The notes under the pieces were generated by a model. That model ran no database searches and was not told the origin of the DNA. It saw nothing but the letters and a program-made list of their open reading frames with translations. A program made the translations under genes and the position numbers. Shown piece by piece: positions 45,602 through 54,367 of a stretch of 64,000 nt of DNA. Origin of the DNA: an uncultured bacterium (GTDB lineage Bacteria; Cyanobacteriota; Vampirovibrionia; Gastranaerophilales; Gastranaerophilaceae). The stretch spans positions 62,001-126,000 of the forward strand of contig CASGEL010000006.1 of NCBI GenBank assembly GCA_949300485.1. The letters are read 5' to 3'. Each line of letters begins with the position of its first letter. The stretch's first letter is position 1.

Positions 45602-46978
45602 CTATTTCGTTAGTAGTAATTTTTTTAATTCTTCTTTAGCTTTTTTTATTTTTTCTTTAGCTTTTAATATTGCATGTTCATGTTGAACCAGTCCATGTGC
45701 TGTTTTTCCCCAGTTCATATCTTTTTTCATAAAAAGAATTTTGAATCCGATAAACAGTACCAGAGGAAACCATATTAAAAGCAAATATATAGAGGTTTCA
45801 ACAGATTGGATAAGAGCATCTTTTCTTGGTAAATTGTCATATCTCCTCAAGCTATATCTGCATGCTAGTATGAAGCCCAGACCAATTATACAACCCATAA
45901 TTACTGATGACATTAAAATATGTGGAGGTGCATCTTTTACTATAATTTTGACTAGCAAGATTCCTAGTTCAATTATGAACCATGCCGGCATAATGAATTC
46001 AGAAATATATGCAATCATATCGAGTCTTACCCTCATTGACATCTTTTTTGAAGTAAGAATATCCCAGAAATATTCAAGATATCGTCTTATAGTTCCTTCC
46101 AGCCACCTTCTCCTTTGCTTGTAGAGAGGGAAAAGATACATAATGCCTTCTTCATAGACTGCAGTATCCAAACAAAATCTTACATCCCAACCTTTGATAT
46201 GAAGTCTTGTAGACATATCAAGATCGTCTGTTATTGTATAATTGTTCCATCCTCCAATATCTTCCAATGCACTTCTTTTTATAAGTTCTCCATTACCTCT
46301 TAATTCAACGGCACCTTTAACAGAGTCTCTTCCGACTTGAAAGTGTGTATCCATTGTCATTTCATTGTTTTGACATCTGGTTAAGAGGTTTACATCTTTA
46401 TTTCTTACGATTTTTCTTGCTTGAACTGCTCCGACATCTTTTGGCTCAAGTTCGTATACAAGGTTAGTCAAAAAGTCGGGTGCCATTGTAGCATCTGCAT
46501 CAAATACTAAGATAGCTTCGCCTTTTGCAAATTTTAAAGCATCATTTAGTACTGCTGATTTACCCGGAAAAGCATCTTTTGGACGAATAAAGGCGATAAC
46601 CTTTTGTGGAAATTTGTTTTCTAAATCTTTAATGACTGATGCAGTATTGTCTGTACTTCTGTCATCTATTGCAATTATTTCAAAGTTTGGATAATCAAGG
46701 CGTAAAACTGTTGTTATTGTTTCTGCAATAACTGATTCTTCGTTGTGAGCAGGAATCATGATGCTTACAAAAGGTTTATAAGCTTCATTTTTTACAGGTG
46801 GGGTTTTAAGTTTTTTCCTTTGTTTAATTTTGTATGCAATAGTTGTAAAAATTGCGTATATTGACATTAGGGTTACTAAAAGTGCTAATCCCCATACTGT
46901 ATAGCTTTGGAATATATAAATAAATGCAGTTAAACCCAAGGCAATAATGAATAATAATATTCGCTCTTTCATATCCAC
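45602..46978 (-). CDS. Membrane glycosyltransferase, family 2 (BcsA/PgaC-like)
   Basis: 458 residues. Two N-terminal helices, then a GT-A domain (about 70-300) with PAHNEE, IDDRSTDNT, DADA (metal-binding DxD) and the RRRWLEGT segment equivalent to QxxRW, then three or four C-terminal membrane helices and a Lys-rich tail. This is the layout of processive synthases such as cellulose or poly-N-acetylglucosamine synthase. The sugar is unknown. GGTGG before the ATG. It shares an operon with apt, which does not clarify its function. Confidence 0.88.
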   Translation of the reverse strand: MDMKERILLFIIALGLTAFIYIFQSYTVWGLALLVTLMSIYAIFTTIAYKIKQRKKLKTPPVKNEAYKPFVSIMIPAHNEESVIAETITTVLRLDYPNFEIIAIDDRSTDNTASVIKDLENKFPQKVIAFIRPKDAFPGKSAVLNDALKFAKGEAILVFDADATMAPDFLTNLVYELEPKDVGAVQARKIVRNKDVNLLTRCQNNEMTMDTHFQVGRDSVKGAVELRGNGELIKRSALEDIGGWNNYTITDDLDMSTRLHIKGWDVRFCLDTAVYEEGIMYLFPLYKQRRRWLEGTIRRYLEYFWDILTSKKMSMRVRLDMIAYISEFIMPAWFIIELGILLVKIIVKDAPPHILMSSVIMGCIIGLGFILACRYSLRRYDNLPRKDALIQSVETSIYLLLIWFPLVLFIGFKILFMKKDMNWGKTAHGLVQHEHAILKAKEKIKKAKEELKKLLLTK

Positions 46979-47165
46979 CTAATCTATTTACTGTTCAACA
47001 AAACGTATACTTTTATTTTATCAAAAAATTACTTTTTGAGTGTCATTTTATAAAATTTTTGATACATTTTGCAAAAAATATCACTGTTTACAACTGAAAT
47101 ATATCTCTAAATTCCATCATTAGGATGTTTTTTTCGTTAAAAAGTGTTAAAATTCCTTAAAATAC

Positions 47166-47193
47166 TTGCATAGTTAGAAATTTTTAATATAAT
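47166..47193 (+). promoter_or_regulatory. Promoter of the HU gene
   Basis: TTGCAT (47166-47171), a 16-base spacer, TATAAT (47188-47193). Short leader with AAGGAG before the ATG. Confidence 0.7.
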
Positions 47194-47225
47194 AAGTTTT
47201 GTACAAGAAAAGAAGGAGTTTTATT

Positions 47226-47504
47226 ATGAACAAAGAAGAATTAGTACAAGAGATCTCTAAAAAAGCTAACGTTACTCAAAAAGAAGCTGCTGAAGTATTA
47301 TCTACTCTAGTAGACACAATTCAAAAAACAGTTGCTAAAGGTAAAAAAGTAACTTTAGTTGGTTTCGGTACTTTCGAACCTCGCAAGAGAGCTGCTAGAA
47401 CTGGCAGAAACCCACAAACTGGTAAAGAATTAAAAATTCCTGCAAAAACAGTTCCTGCTTTCTCAGCTGGTAAAAAATTCAAAACTATTGTTAACGGAAA
47501 ATAA
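47226..47504 (+). CDS. hup: HU-family DNA-binding protein
   Basis: 92 residues from ATG 47226, behind AAGGAG; the longer frame from a TTG at 47199 is not needed. The sequence MNKEELVQEISKKANVTQ, GFGTFEPRKRAARTGRNPQTG and PAFSAGKKFK is the full HU fold, including the Pro-tipped DNA-bending arm. It is a nucleoid architectural protein expressed at a high level, with optimised codons. It is flanked by a promoter and terminator of its own. Confidence 0.97.
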   Translation: MNKEELVQEISKKANVTQKEAAEVLSTLVDTIQKTVAKGKKVTLVGFGTFEPRKRAARTGRNPQTGKELKIPAKTVPAFSAGKKFKTIVNGK

Positions 47505-47531
47505 TTTCTGTTAATTAGTAATACAGAATTG

Positions 47532-47568
47532 GAAGTTCCTGTCAATTTGGCAGGAACTTTTTTTTTGA
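47532..47568 (+). terminator. Terminator of the HU gene
   Basis: AAGTTCCTG pairs with CAGGAACTT (9 bp), followed by a run of T. Confidence 0.9.
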
Positions 47569-47609
47569 TATAATCTGACTAGATTATTTTGAAAGGGAGA
47601 TAATTGATT

Positions 47610-48230
47610 ATGTTGGATAGTATTTTAGCAGGTTTAATTAGTTGGATAGAAAGTGTAATAACAGCGATGGGACCTTCTGGGATAGCATTGTTGATGGCTA
47701 TAGAGTCATGCAATATTCCGTTGCCGAGCGAAGCTGTTTTGCCTTTTGCAGGGTATTTGGTTTCTAAAGGAGAGATGGGCTTTCACACTGCAGCAATTGC
47801 CGGTGCTATAGGGTGTGTGATTGGTTCTATTCCTTCTTATTATATTGGTTATTTCGGTGGAAGAAAGTTTGTAGAAAAATATGGTAAATATTTTTTAGTT
47901 TCAAAAAAAGATCTTGAGGTAGCTGATAAATGGGTTGAAAAATATGGGGATTGGGCATTTTTCTTATGTCGAATGCTTCCTGTTGTAAGAACTTTTATAT
48001 CGTTACCTGCAGGTATATTAAGAGCCAGAAAAAGAATTTTCTTTCTATTGACTTTTTTAGGCTCACTTGTTTGGAGCTATGTATTGGTTTATGTCGGAGT
48101 AAAACTTGGGGAACATCTGGATAAACTAAAGAGTATTTGGCATAAATTTGATGCTGTTATAATTATTGTTTGTTTAATATTAGGCGGAATTTATGTTTGG
48201 AAGCATGTAAAGCATCTGAAAGAGTCTTAA
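47610..48230 (+). CDS. DedA/SNARE-associated family membrane protein
   Basis: 206 residues from ATG 47610, with AGGGAG upstream. Four to five membrane helices. Family features: IPLPSEAVLPFAGYLVS, the GxxxGxxxxYYIGYFGGR segment and FLCRMLPVVRTFISLPAG. DedA proteins are thought to flip phospholipids or undecaprenyl phosphate across the inner membrane. It stands before the prepilin-like gene with a 49-base gap. Substrate not identifiable from sequence. Confidence 0.9.
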   Translation: MLDSILAGLISWIESVITAMGPSGIALLMAIESCNIPLPSEAVLPFAGYLVSKGEMGFHTAAIAGAIGCVIGSIPSYYIGYFGGRKFVEKYGKYFLVSKKDLEVADKWVEKYGDWAFFLCRMLPVVRTFISLPAGILRARKRIFFLLTFLGSLVWSYVLVYVGVKLGEHLDKLKSIWHKFDAVIIIVCLILGGIYVWKHVKHLKES

Positions 48231-48279
48231 TAATGTTGATTAATTTATTTAAATAGGTTGTAAAAATAGGGAGATTATT

Positions 48280-49094
48280 ATGCTGAAACTCATTCATAGG
48301 CTGAAAATGGGGGGCTCTTAAAGCTTTGTTGCAGTGCTTTTTGGAGAAAGTTTTATTGTAGGAAGGCTGCTTTTACTTTAGCCGAAGTATTAATAACACT
48401 TGGTATAATTGGTGTTATTGCGGCTTTGACGATTCCGGGGTTAATTTCTAAATGGAGTGAAAAGGCAACTGTTGCACAGGTTAAAGAAACCTATTCTATT
48501 TTACAGCAGGGACTTCGTCGAGCAATCGATGAGTATGGAGATGTTTCTAGTTGGTGTAATGTTTCTTCCGGTTATGATGAATGTTCGCAAACAATGTTTA
48601 ACAACCTGAGTGCAACAACCAGAATGTCTCCTTGTGGGGTACATAAATGTTTTTCCTCTGGTCAGTCATATAAGAATCGTTTTGGAAAAAATAATATAGC
48701 TGTTGCAGCCAATAGTTCTTATGCAATAGCAGTGTTAAATAACGGAACAACTATTGCTATTAAAGCAGGTAATGGTGACGGGTATGTTGATTGGTGGTGT
48801 AGAAGTGGCTTAAATACTACTAATGGTGCAGCAAGGTATCAAGGGTCATGCGGGCGTATTACAGTTGATTTAAATGGCAAGTCCGGTCCGAATACCGATG
48901 GGCGTGATGTTTTTGAATTCGTGATTTATGATGACGGACTTGCTCCTAAAGGGGTAAAGCAAGATGTCGTATGGACAGAATCCTTTAAAAATCAATGTAT
49001 GGGCCAGAGTTGGAGTGGAGTTGGCGGATGTACCGGCTGGGTTGTAATTAATGGTAATATGGATTATTTGCATACAGACAATCTTGATTGGTAG
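48280..49094 (+). CDS. Prepilin-like gene split at a G6 tract (possibly phase-variable)
   Basis: ATG 48280 has GGGAG upstream and encodes MLKLIHRLKMGGS, then stops at 48319. In the next frame, open from 48300, the chain continues LLKLCCSAFWRK...RKAAFTLAEVLITLG, a complete prepilin signal with Glu5, and runs about 230 residues more to 49094. The switch falls at a run of six G (48309-48314). One added G would join the two frames into a protein of about 271 residues. No ATG, GTG or TTG exists in the pilin frame before 48426, which lies inside the hydrophobic segment. The body carries DLNGKSGPNTDGRD, as in the prepilin at 3391. It is either phase-variable, a pseudogene or a sequencing error. Confidence 0.7.
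48309..48314 (+). repeat. G6 homopolymer at the frame break
   Basis: Six consecutive G in an otherwise AT-rich region. Exactly one inserted base here restores the prepilin reading frame. Confidence 0.75.
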
Positions 49095-49098
49095 TATT

Positions 49099-49725
49099 TT
49101 ATAATTTTTGAGAATGACAGTCTGTACCGCCGGTTTTTATAAGATTATATTTATCTGCAATTTTTTCAATATCCTCAGGTGAGGAAAATTTGATATATTT
49201 TCTCCATCTTGGATATGGGTAATAAACTTCTATGCCGTCAAGACCAATATCAATCAAATCCTTTATAAATTTTTCAAGATTAAGCGCCCAACAGCAGCAA
49301 GGATGAGCAAGAACAGCAATGCCGCCTGCAGAATGGATTGCTGTTATCAATTCTTTTATATTTCTTTTTGCAAAAAATCTTACGATATCCATTTCTGTTC
49401 CTCGTTTGTCTTTTGCATAAAATTTTTGCATTTCTTTGTTATTAATATCAATTCCATAGGCTAATAGATGTAAAAAGATATATTTATACCAAACATCAAA
49501 TTCAACACCCGGGATTGCTATAGTTTTGGGATTGTCAATATAACCTTGGACTGTGTTGTGATCTGTTATAGAAAATATTTTGTAACCTTTATCTTTTATA
49601 GCTTGTTCTTCTATAGAATTAAAAGAGGCTTCTCCATCAGAATATGTTGAATGAATATGCAGGTTAACTCTGTTAGTTATATAATCTTCTTTTTCTATAG
49701 ACTCTATAAGTTTTTTGTAATTCAT
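49099..49725 (-). CDS. PHP-domain phosphoesterase
   Basis: 208 residues. The metal ligands of the PHP fold are visible: HIHST, SITDHNT, a GVEF glutamate region, AHPCCCWA and the terminal TGGTDCHS. Such proteins hydrolyse phosphate esters (histidinol phosphate, 3',5'-bisphosphates, RNA/DNA ends) with a trinuclear metal site. The RNase AM/YciV group is the nearest match by motif, but a general assignment is safer. It is convergent with the prepilin gene (stops four bases apart) and divergent from the gene at 49794. Confidence 0.85.
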   Translation of the reverse strand: MNYKKLIESIEKEDYITNRVNLHIHSTYSDGEASFNSIEEQAIKDKGYKIFSITDHNTVQGYIDNPKTIAIPGVEFDVWYKYIFLHLLAYGIDINNKEMQKFYAKDKRGTEMDIVRFFAKRNIKELITAIHSAGGIAVLAHPCCCWALNLEKFIKDLIDIGLDGIEVYYPYPRWRKYIKFSSPEDIEKIADKYNLIKTGGTDCHSQKL

Positions 49726-49793
49726 CGGATAAAATGCCTTCTTTATATTTATAGCTATTTGTTATAAAATCATGATATAACAAAGGAGGTTTT

Positions 49794-50738
49794 ATGTCCA
49801 AATACGAGGTTAAAAATAACATATTTTTAATTTTATTTGAAGGTATAAAAATTTATTTTTCAAATATCGATAAATTTTTCTTATATATGTTGTTCCCAGT
49901 CTTTGGACAAATTATCGGGATTATTCTGTCTTTTGTGTTGACTTTAGGATTAGCAGATAAAGTTATCGCAAAGGCTAATTCTATGACTTCAGCATTGTTA
50001 ATGATTTTATTGTTAGCTTTGCCAGGTCTATTAATATTTGTTAAAGCTTTTTGGGATTATATGGTTGCTTATGTTGCATTAAATTCTATGACTGAAGGGG
50101 CTATTTCTACAGGAAAAGTTTATGATTTTCAGTCGCACAATGAAGTTGCAACAAGAAGAACCTTCCAATATGTTATTTTTCTACTGGCTGTTGGTATTTT
50201 ATCATCTATAGCAAGCAGTATATTTTTTATAATTCCTGGAATAATTTTATGGATATATTTTATTCTTGTATTTCAGGTTTTTACATTTGAACCTGAATTG
50301 TCTGTTCCTGATTATTTTAAAAGAAGCTTTTTGCTGGTAAAGGGCAAATGGTTGAGTACATTTTTCTTAATGGCAATTTTAGTATTTTTTACTATATTTA
50401 TAATTACTGAAGGTGTAACTGTTGTTTTTGATTATTTGAGTTTAACTGATAAGGTTGCTTCATTATTTAATTTTGTTACTTATAAAATACCATTGGATTT
50501 GTGTAATCAAATGCTTACTTATTGGCATTTACCTATTATCACTCCTGATTATATTTCAAAGACGATTTTTTACTGTATACTATCTTTTGTGGTAATGGGT
50601 TTAACGTTACCTATTCGCAGTATTTGTTGGACTCTATGGTATAAAAATCTTGAAAATTCTTATAATATTGCAAATTCAAAGTCTACCAGGTCTTCAGCAA
50701 AATCTAAAAAGAGCAGGAATGATGACAAGGATATATAA
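49794..50738 (+). CDS. Hypothetical multispan membrane protein
   Basis: 314 residues with a strong AAAGGAGG start site. About six membrane helices (for example residues 25-50, 65-85, 118-140 and 145-170), separated by short loops, and a basic Ser/Lys-rich tail. This resembles the DUF975/YciC-like membrane group in layout, without a diagnostic motif. It starts an operon-like run with the zinc-ribbon gene and rph. Function unknown. Confidence 0.75.
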   Translation: MSKYEVKNNIFLILFEGIKIYFSNIDKFFLYMLFPVFGQIIGIILSFVLTLGLADKVIAKANSMTSALLMILLLALPGLLIFVKAFWDYMVAYVALNSMTEGAISTGKVYDFQSHNEVATRRTFQYVIFLLAVGILSSIASSIFFIIPGIILWIYFILVFQVFTFEPELSVPDYFKRSFLLVKGKWLSTFFLMAILVFFTIFIITEGVTVVFDYLSLTDKVASLFNFVTYKIPLDLCNQMLTYWHLPIITPDYISKTIFYCILSFVVMGLTLPIRSICWTLWYKNLENSYNIANSKSTRSSAKSKKSRNDDKDI

Positions 50739-50740
50739 TA

Positions 50741-50965
50741 ATGTTTATTTGCAAAAATTGTAAATCAAGAGATAAATTTGAATTAATGTTTTCTCCTGAC
50801 TATGTTGGTGAGAAAAATTTTTCGCAGAGGTATAATGAGAAAAATGAGATAGAAATTACTGTTGATGGATATGTTTTTATTCCGGATTTACAATTTATGA
50901 ATGAGCATGCTGTATGTCGTTATTGCGGACAGATATACATGTGGGATTATGATTATAGAGGGTAA
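50741..50965 (+). CDS. Small zinc-ribbon-like protein
   Basis: 74 residues. CKNC at the N-terminus and CRYC near the C-terminus form one zinc ribbon around a beta-rich middle (VDGYVFIPDLQF). It begins two bases after the membrane protein's stop and is followed 17 bases later by rph, so the three are one transcript. Comparable to the other short zinc-ribbon gene at 20037. Role unknown. Confidence 0.75.
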   Translation: MFICKNCKSRDKFELMFSPDYVGEKNFSQRYNEKNEIEITVDGYVFIPDLQFMNEHAVCRYCGQIYMWDYDYRG

Positions 50966-50982
50966 TATAAAGGAGAATCTGT

Positions 50983-51678
50983 ATGAGATTAGAAAATCGA
51001 GGTAATGACCAAACAAGAGAAATAAAATTCACAAGAAATTATACAAAAAATGCATTGGGTTCTGTTTTAGTTGAGTTTGGAGATACCAAAGTTATTACAA
51101 CTGCATCTGTAGAAATAGGGAAACCAAAATGGATGTCAAAAGATGATTTAAGAGGTTGGTTGACAGCAGAATATTCGTTATTACCATCTTCAACCTTCGT
51201 AAGGTGCCAGAGGGAAAGAACAAAAATTTCAGGCAGAACACAAGAAATTCAAAGATTAATTGGCAGAAGTCTTAGAGCGTGTATTGATTTAGAAAAAATT
51301 CCGGATGTTATTATTACTATTGATGCGGATGTAATTCAAGCTGACGGAGGTACTAGAACTGCCAGTATATGCGGTGGTTTTGTAGCATTATCTGATGCCG
51401 TTGAAAAGTTATTGGCTAATGGTACATTAAAGGAAAATCCTATTATTGAGCCAGTTGGAGCAATTTCTGCAGGTATTGTTGACGGAGAAGTACGATTGGA
51501 TTTGAATTATGAAGAAGATTCTCATGCTCAAGTTGATTCAAATGTGGTTCTAACTAAAAGTGGTAAAATTATTGAATTCCAAACTACAGCAGAAGGGGAA
51601 CCTTATGAATTTGAACAAATGGTAGAAATTTTTGAAATTGCTAAAAAAGGAATTCAAAAAATTATTGAAAAATATTAG
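50983..51678 (+). CDS. rph: Ribonuclease PH
   Basis: 231 residues. N-terminal NDQTREIKFTRNYT, then the RNase PH core: VLVEFGDTKVITTASVE, GWLTAEYSLLPSST, the RTQEIQRLIGRSLRA helix, and DADVIQADGGTRTASICG. It trims the 3' ends of tRNA precursors by phosphorolysis. GGAG before the ATG. No rdgB neighbour, which often follows it elsewhere. Confidence 0.96.
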   Translation: MRLENRGNDQTREIKFTRNYTKNALGSVLVEFGDTKVITTASVEIGKPKWMSKDDLRGWLTAEYSLLPSSTFVRCQRERTKISGRTQEIQRLIGRSLRACIDLEKIPDVIITIDADVIQADGGTRTASICGGFVALSDAVEKLLANGTLKENPIIEPVGAISAGIVDGEVRLDLNYEEDSHAQVDSNVVLTKSGKIIEFQTTAEGEPYEFEQMVEIFEIAKKGIQKIIEKY

Positions 51679-51699
51679 AATTTGATATAAACTTTTTCT

Positions 51700-52050
51700 A
51701 TGTTATTTAGGTATCTAAAGAGTTTATTTGTTCTTATATGTGTTCAATATTATATACTTGTTCCTGTATTTGCAAAAACAGCAGATGATCCTGTTATGTC
51801 TACTCAGGGACTTGAAAATATAGATTCGTCAGTAGAAAAATCAAAACCTTCTGTCGAACAAAAAAATGAACAAAAAGATTCCAAAAATCGTTTAAATAAG
51901 TATCTGAAGACTAAAAAGAAAATAAAAAAGCACGAATTTAAAAAAAGCTTAAAACAAAAAGAATTAGAGTTTTTAGAAAAAAGGTTAGAACAAAAACAGA
52001 AAAAGTTAGAAACATTAAATTCAGAGGTAGAGAAAGGAGAATCAAAATGA
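51700..52050 (+). CDS. Secreted coiled-coil protein
   Basis: 116 residues. Signal-type N-terminus (SLFVLICVQYYILVPVFA), then a Ser/Glu-rich linker and a strongly charged Lys/Glu coiled coil (about 60-112, KEFL-EKRLEQKQKKLETLN pattern). No clear ribosome site; it follows rph by 21 bases. The next gene overlaps its stop by four bases (ATGA), so the products are coupled. It may bind or scaffold at the periplasmic side. Function unknown. Confidence 0.65.
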   Translation: MLFRYLKSLFVLICVQYYILVPVFAKTADDPVMSTQGLENIDSSVEKSKPSVEQKNEQKDSKNRLNKYLKTKKKIKKHEFKKSLKQKELEFLEKRLEQKQKKLETLNSEVEKGESK

Positions 52051-52340
52051 AAAAATTAATGGTTTCATTGATAGCATTATCAGTATTGTCTTTTGTAGGA
52101 CAGGCTGTACAGGCAGGCCCATTAGGCGATGCTCTTAATAATGCTGCAAAATCAGTTAATCAAAAAGAACAAGAGGCTGCTAACGCTCAAAAAGCAAGAC
52201 AAGAAGCTAGAGAAAAACAACAAAAAGAATGGCAGCAAAAAAGAGAGCAAGCAAGAAAAGATGCACAAAAAAGACAAGAGGCAAGACAAAAAGAAATCCA
52301 AAAGAAAAAAGATGCTTGGAATACGTTAATGGGTGACTAA
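52047..52340 (+). CDS. Secreted Lys/Gln-rich helical protein
   Basis: 97 residues. Signal peptide MKKLMVSLIALSVLSFVG...VQA, then a short PLGDALNNAAKS segment and a single charged helix dominated by Lys, Arg, Gln and Glu (about 40-90). The ATGA overlap with the gene before it and GAGAAAGGAGA upstream fix the start. It probably forms a partner coiled coil with the protein at 51700. A terminator follows. Function unknown. Confidence 0.7.
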   Translation: MKKLMVSLIALSVLSFVGQAVQAGPLGDALNNAAKSVNQKEQEAANAQKARQEAREKQQKEWQQKREQARKDAQKRQEARQKEIQKKKDAWNTLMGD

Positions 52341-52358
52341 TTATTTAGGTTATAAAAT

Positions 52359-52405
52359 TCAAAAGGGGATGAATTTTAATATTAATAAAGTCATCCCCTT
52401 TTGTT
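52359..52405 (+). terminator. Terminator after the coiled-coil gene pair
   Basis: CAAAAGGGGATGA pairs with TCATCCCCTTTTG (13 bp, 18-base loop), T-rich after. Confidence 0.85.
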
Positions 52406-52464
52406 TGCTTAGGTTTAATGTCTGTGATAAAATTAATTAGTTCAGAAAATGGAATAAAATATTA

Positions 52465-54108
52465 ATGTTGACAGGAAATAGTATACAATTATACAAAGGT
52501 TCAAAGATAATTTTAAATACCCTTAAAGCATTGGGTGTTGAGATAATTTTTGGCTATCCCGGAGGAATAGTTCTTGATATATATGATGAATTGTATGAAC
52601 AGGCAGATATAAAACATATTTTAGTTCGGCACGAACAGTCTGCAGTGCATGCAGCAGAAGGATATGCAAGAGTAAGCGGAAAGTGTGGTGTTGTATTAGT
52701 AACATCAGGCCCTGGTGCTACTAATACTGTTTCAGGCATAGTGAATGCATATCAAGATGGGTATCCTCTTTTAGTTTTAACCGGGCAGGTCTTTAAAAGT
52801 TTAATTGGCAAAGATGCTTTTCAAGAAGCAGATATTTGTGACATTACAAAATCTTGTACAAAGGCTGTGTATCAAATTAGTGATGCTTCTGATATAGAAA
52901 AAACATTGATTGAAGCAATGCATACTGCTATGGAAGGGAAAAAAGGTCCTGTTGTTGTTGACTTAGTTAAGGATATTTTTTCTCAAGAAGTAGAATATAA
53001 TAAAACTTTAGAAACTGTTTGTTCAAAATATCCTGATATTGGAATCTCTAAAGATACTTTAAATAGAATTGCGGATAGAATTAAAATTTCAAAACGTCCT
53101 GTTATTGTTTCAGGTGGTGGAGTTTCTCATTCAAATGCTGAAGATGAGTTGTATCAGTTGTCTTCGAAATTAAATATTCCAGTTGTCGATACTATGATGG
53201 GTTTATCTACCTTCCCTCAGAACGATAGTCGTTATTTTGGTATGATTGGTATTTTTGGCGATAAATGCGCAAATCAGATTTTAAGAGAATGTGATTTAAT
53301 TATTTCTTTAGGTGCAAGGTTTAATGATAGAATAACTTGTATGTTTAAAGATATTGATTTATCTTCAAAATTTGTGCAGGTTGATATTAATCCGAAGCAG
53401 ATATCATGCTTTATTGAAGCTAGTGATTACTTAATTACTGATATAAAGCTCTTTTTAAGAGAGTTGAATAAAATAATTTTAGATTCCAATATTGATTTTT
53501 CGGATTGGTTAGCCTCAGTGTCATGTTTGAAATTATCAGGTACTTTTTCTAATAAGTCTTCAAATATGTTGTCTTCTGCTGAGCTGATTAAGAAAATTGA
53601 TAAATTTACGATGGATAAAAATGTTATTTTTACTTCTGAGGTAGGTCAGCATCAGCTTTGGGCTGCACAGAATTTAACATTTAATAAATCAAGAAAAATT
53701 TTGTTGTCCGGAGGTTCCGGAACTATGGGGTTTGGTTTTCCTGCAGCTATAGGGGCAGCTATTGCAAAACCCGATAAGACTATAGTTTGTATTGCTGGGG
53801 ATGGATCTTTTCAGATGGGAATACATGAACTTGCAACTTGTGCTGATTATAATCTGGATGTGAAAATTATGATTTTAAATAATGGATACTTAGGTATGGT
53901 TCGTCAATTACAGGAAAAGTTTTGCCATGGCAGATATTCTAATACAAAAATTTCAAATCCTGATTATACATTGCTTGCAAAAAGTTATGGGATAGATTCA
54001 ATAAAAGTGTCTTCTCTTGAAGATGTAGAGAATGCATTATCAATTGCTTTTTCTCGTAAAGGACCTTATATTATTGAATTTATTATAGAACCATTTGAAA
54101 CATTATAA
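52465..54108 (+). CDS. ilvB: Acetolactate synthase large-subunit-like TPP enzyme
   Basis: 547 residues. N-terminal TPP-binding domain with FGYPGG and RHEQSAVHAAEGYARVSG (activating Glu), then a FAD/middle domain (GLSTFPQND, GARFNDR) and the C-terminal TPP motif GDGSFQM...NNGYLGM. It matches acetolactate synthase, the first step of branched-chain amino acid synthesis. No small subunit ilvN follows, and the rest of the pathway is absent here. Other TPP enzymes of this fold cannot be excluded, but the motif set favours IlvB. Weak ribosome site. Confidence 0.9.
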   Translation: MLTGNSIQLYKGSKIILNTLKALGVEIIFGYPGGIVLDIYDELYEQADIKHILVRHEQSAVHAAEGYARVSGKCGVVLVTSGPGATNTVSGIVNAYQDGYPLLVLTGQVFKSLIGKDAFQEADICDITKSCTKAVYQISDASDIEKTLIEAMHTAMEGKKGPVVVDLVKDIFSQEVEYNKTLETVCSKYPDIGISKDTLNRIADRIKISKRPVIVSGGGVSHSNAEDELYQLSSKLNIPVVDTMMGLSTFPQNDSRYFGMIGIFGDKCANQILRECDLIISLGARFNDRITCMFKDIDLSSKFVQVDINPKQISCFIEASDYLITDIKLFLRELNKIILDSNIDFSDWLASVSCLKLSGTFSNKSSNMLSSAELIKKIDKFTMDKNVIFTSEVGQHQLWAAQNLTFNKSRKILLSGGSGTMGFGFPAAIGAAIAKPDKTIVCIAGDGSFQMGIHELATCADYNLDVKIMILNNGYLGMVRQLQEKFCHGRYSNTKISNPDYTLLAKSYGIDSIKVSSLEDVENALSIAFSRKGPYIIEFIIEPFETL

Positions 54109-54183
54109 GTTTTACCTATTTTTATTTTTGTGATATAATACTTATATTACCCTAATGTTTTGAATTAAGAGGCTTGAACAATA

Positions 54184-54357
54184 ATGAATGAATCAATAAT
54201 TAAAGAAATTAAATCAATATATTCCGGTCGAATAAAGTCTGGAAATCCGGCAGCAGTTACTCCGGAAATACAAACAATTAAACCGGAAAAAAAAGAGCAT
54301 AAAACTTTTTTTAATGGTGTTATTGATAAGTTAAATATTATTGTTTCAAAAGACTGA
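54184..54357 (+). CDS. Small hypothetical protein
   Basis: 57 residues: MNESIIKEIKSIYSGRIKSG, a Pro/Glu/Lys middle (PAAVTPEIQTIKPEKKE) and a helical end (FFNGVIDKLNIIVSKD). AGAGG lies 11 bases upstream, and a TATAAT box is near 54133. The open frame, start signals and amphipathic ends support it moderately. It ends 11 bases from the convergent PurN-like gene. Function unknown. Confidence 0.55.
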   Translation: MNESIIKEIKSIYSGRIKSGNPAAVTPEIQTIKPEKKEHKTFFNGVIDKLNIIVSKD

Positions 54358-54367
54358 TTTTATATCT

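Noticed and set aside
46979-47160. Small RNA or riboswitch in the gap before the HU gene
   Set aside because: The region is AT-rich with only a 4-bp CATC/GATG stem; no stable structure or T-tract terminator with a GC stem.
48426-49094. TTG 48426 as the start of the pilin-like gene
   Set aside because: It would begin inside the hydrophobic prepilin helix and discard the clear AAFTLAEVLITLG signal encoded just upstream.
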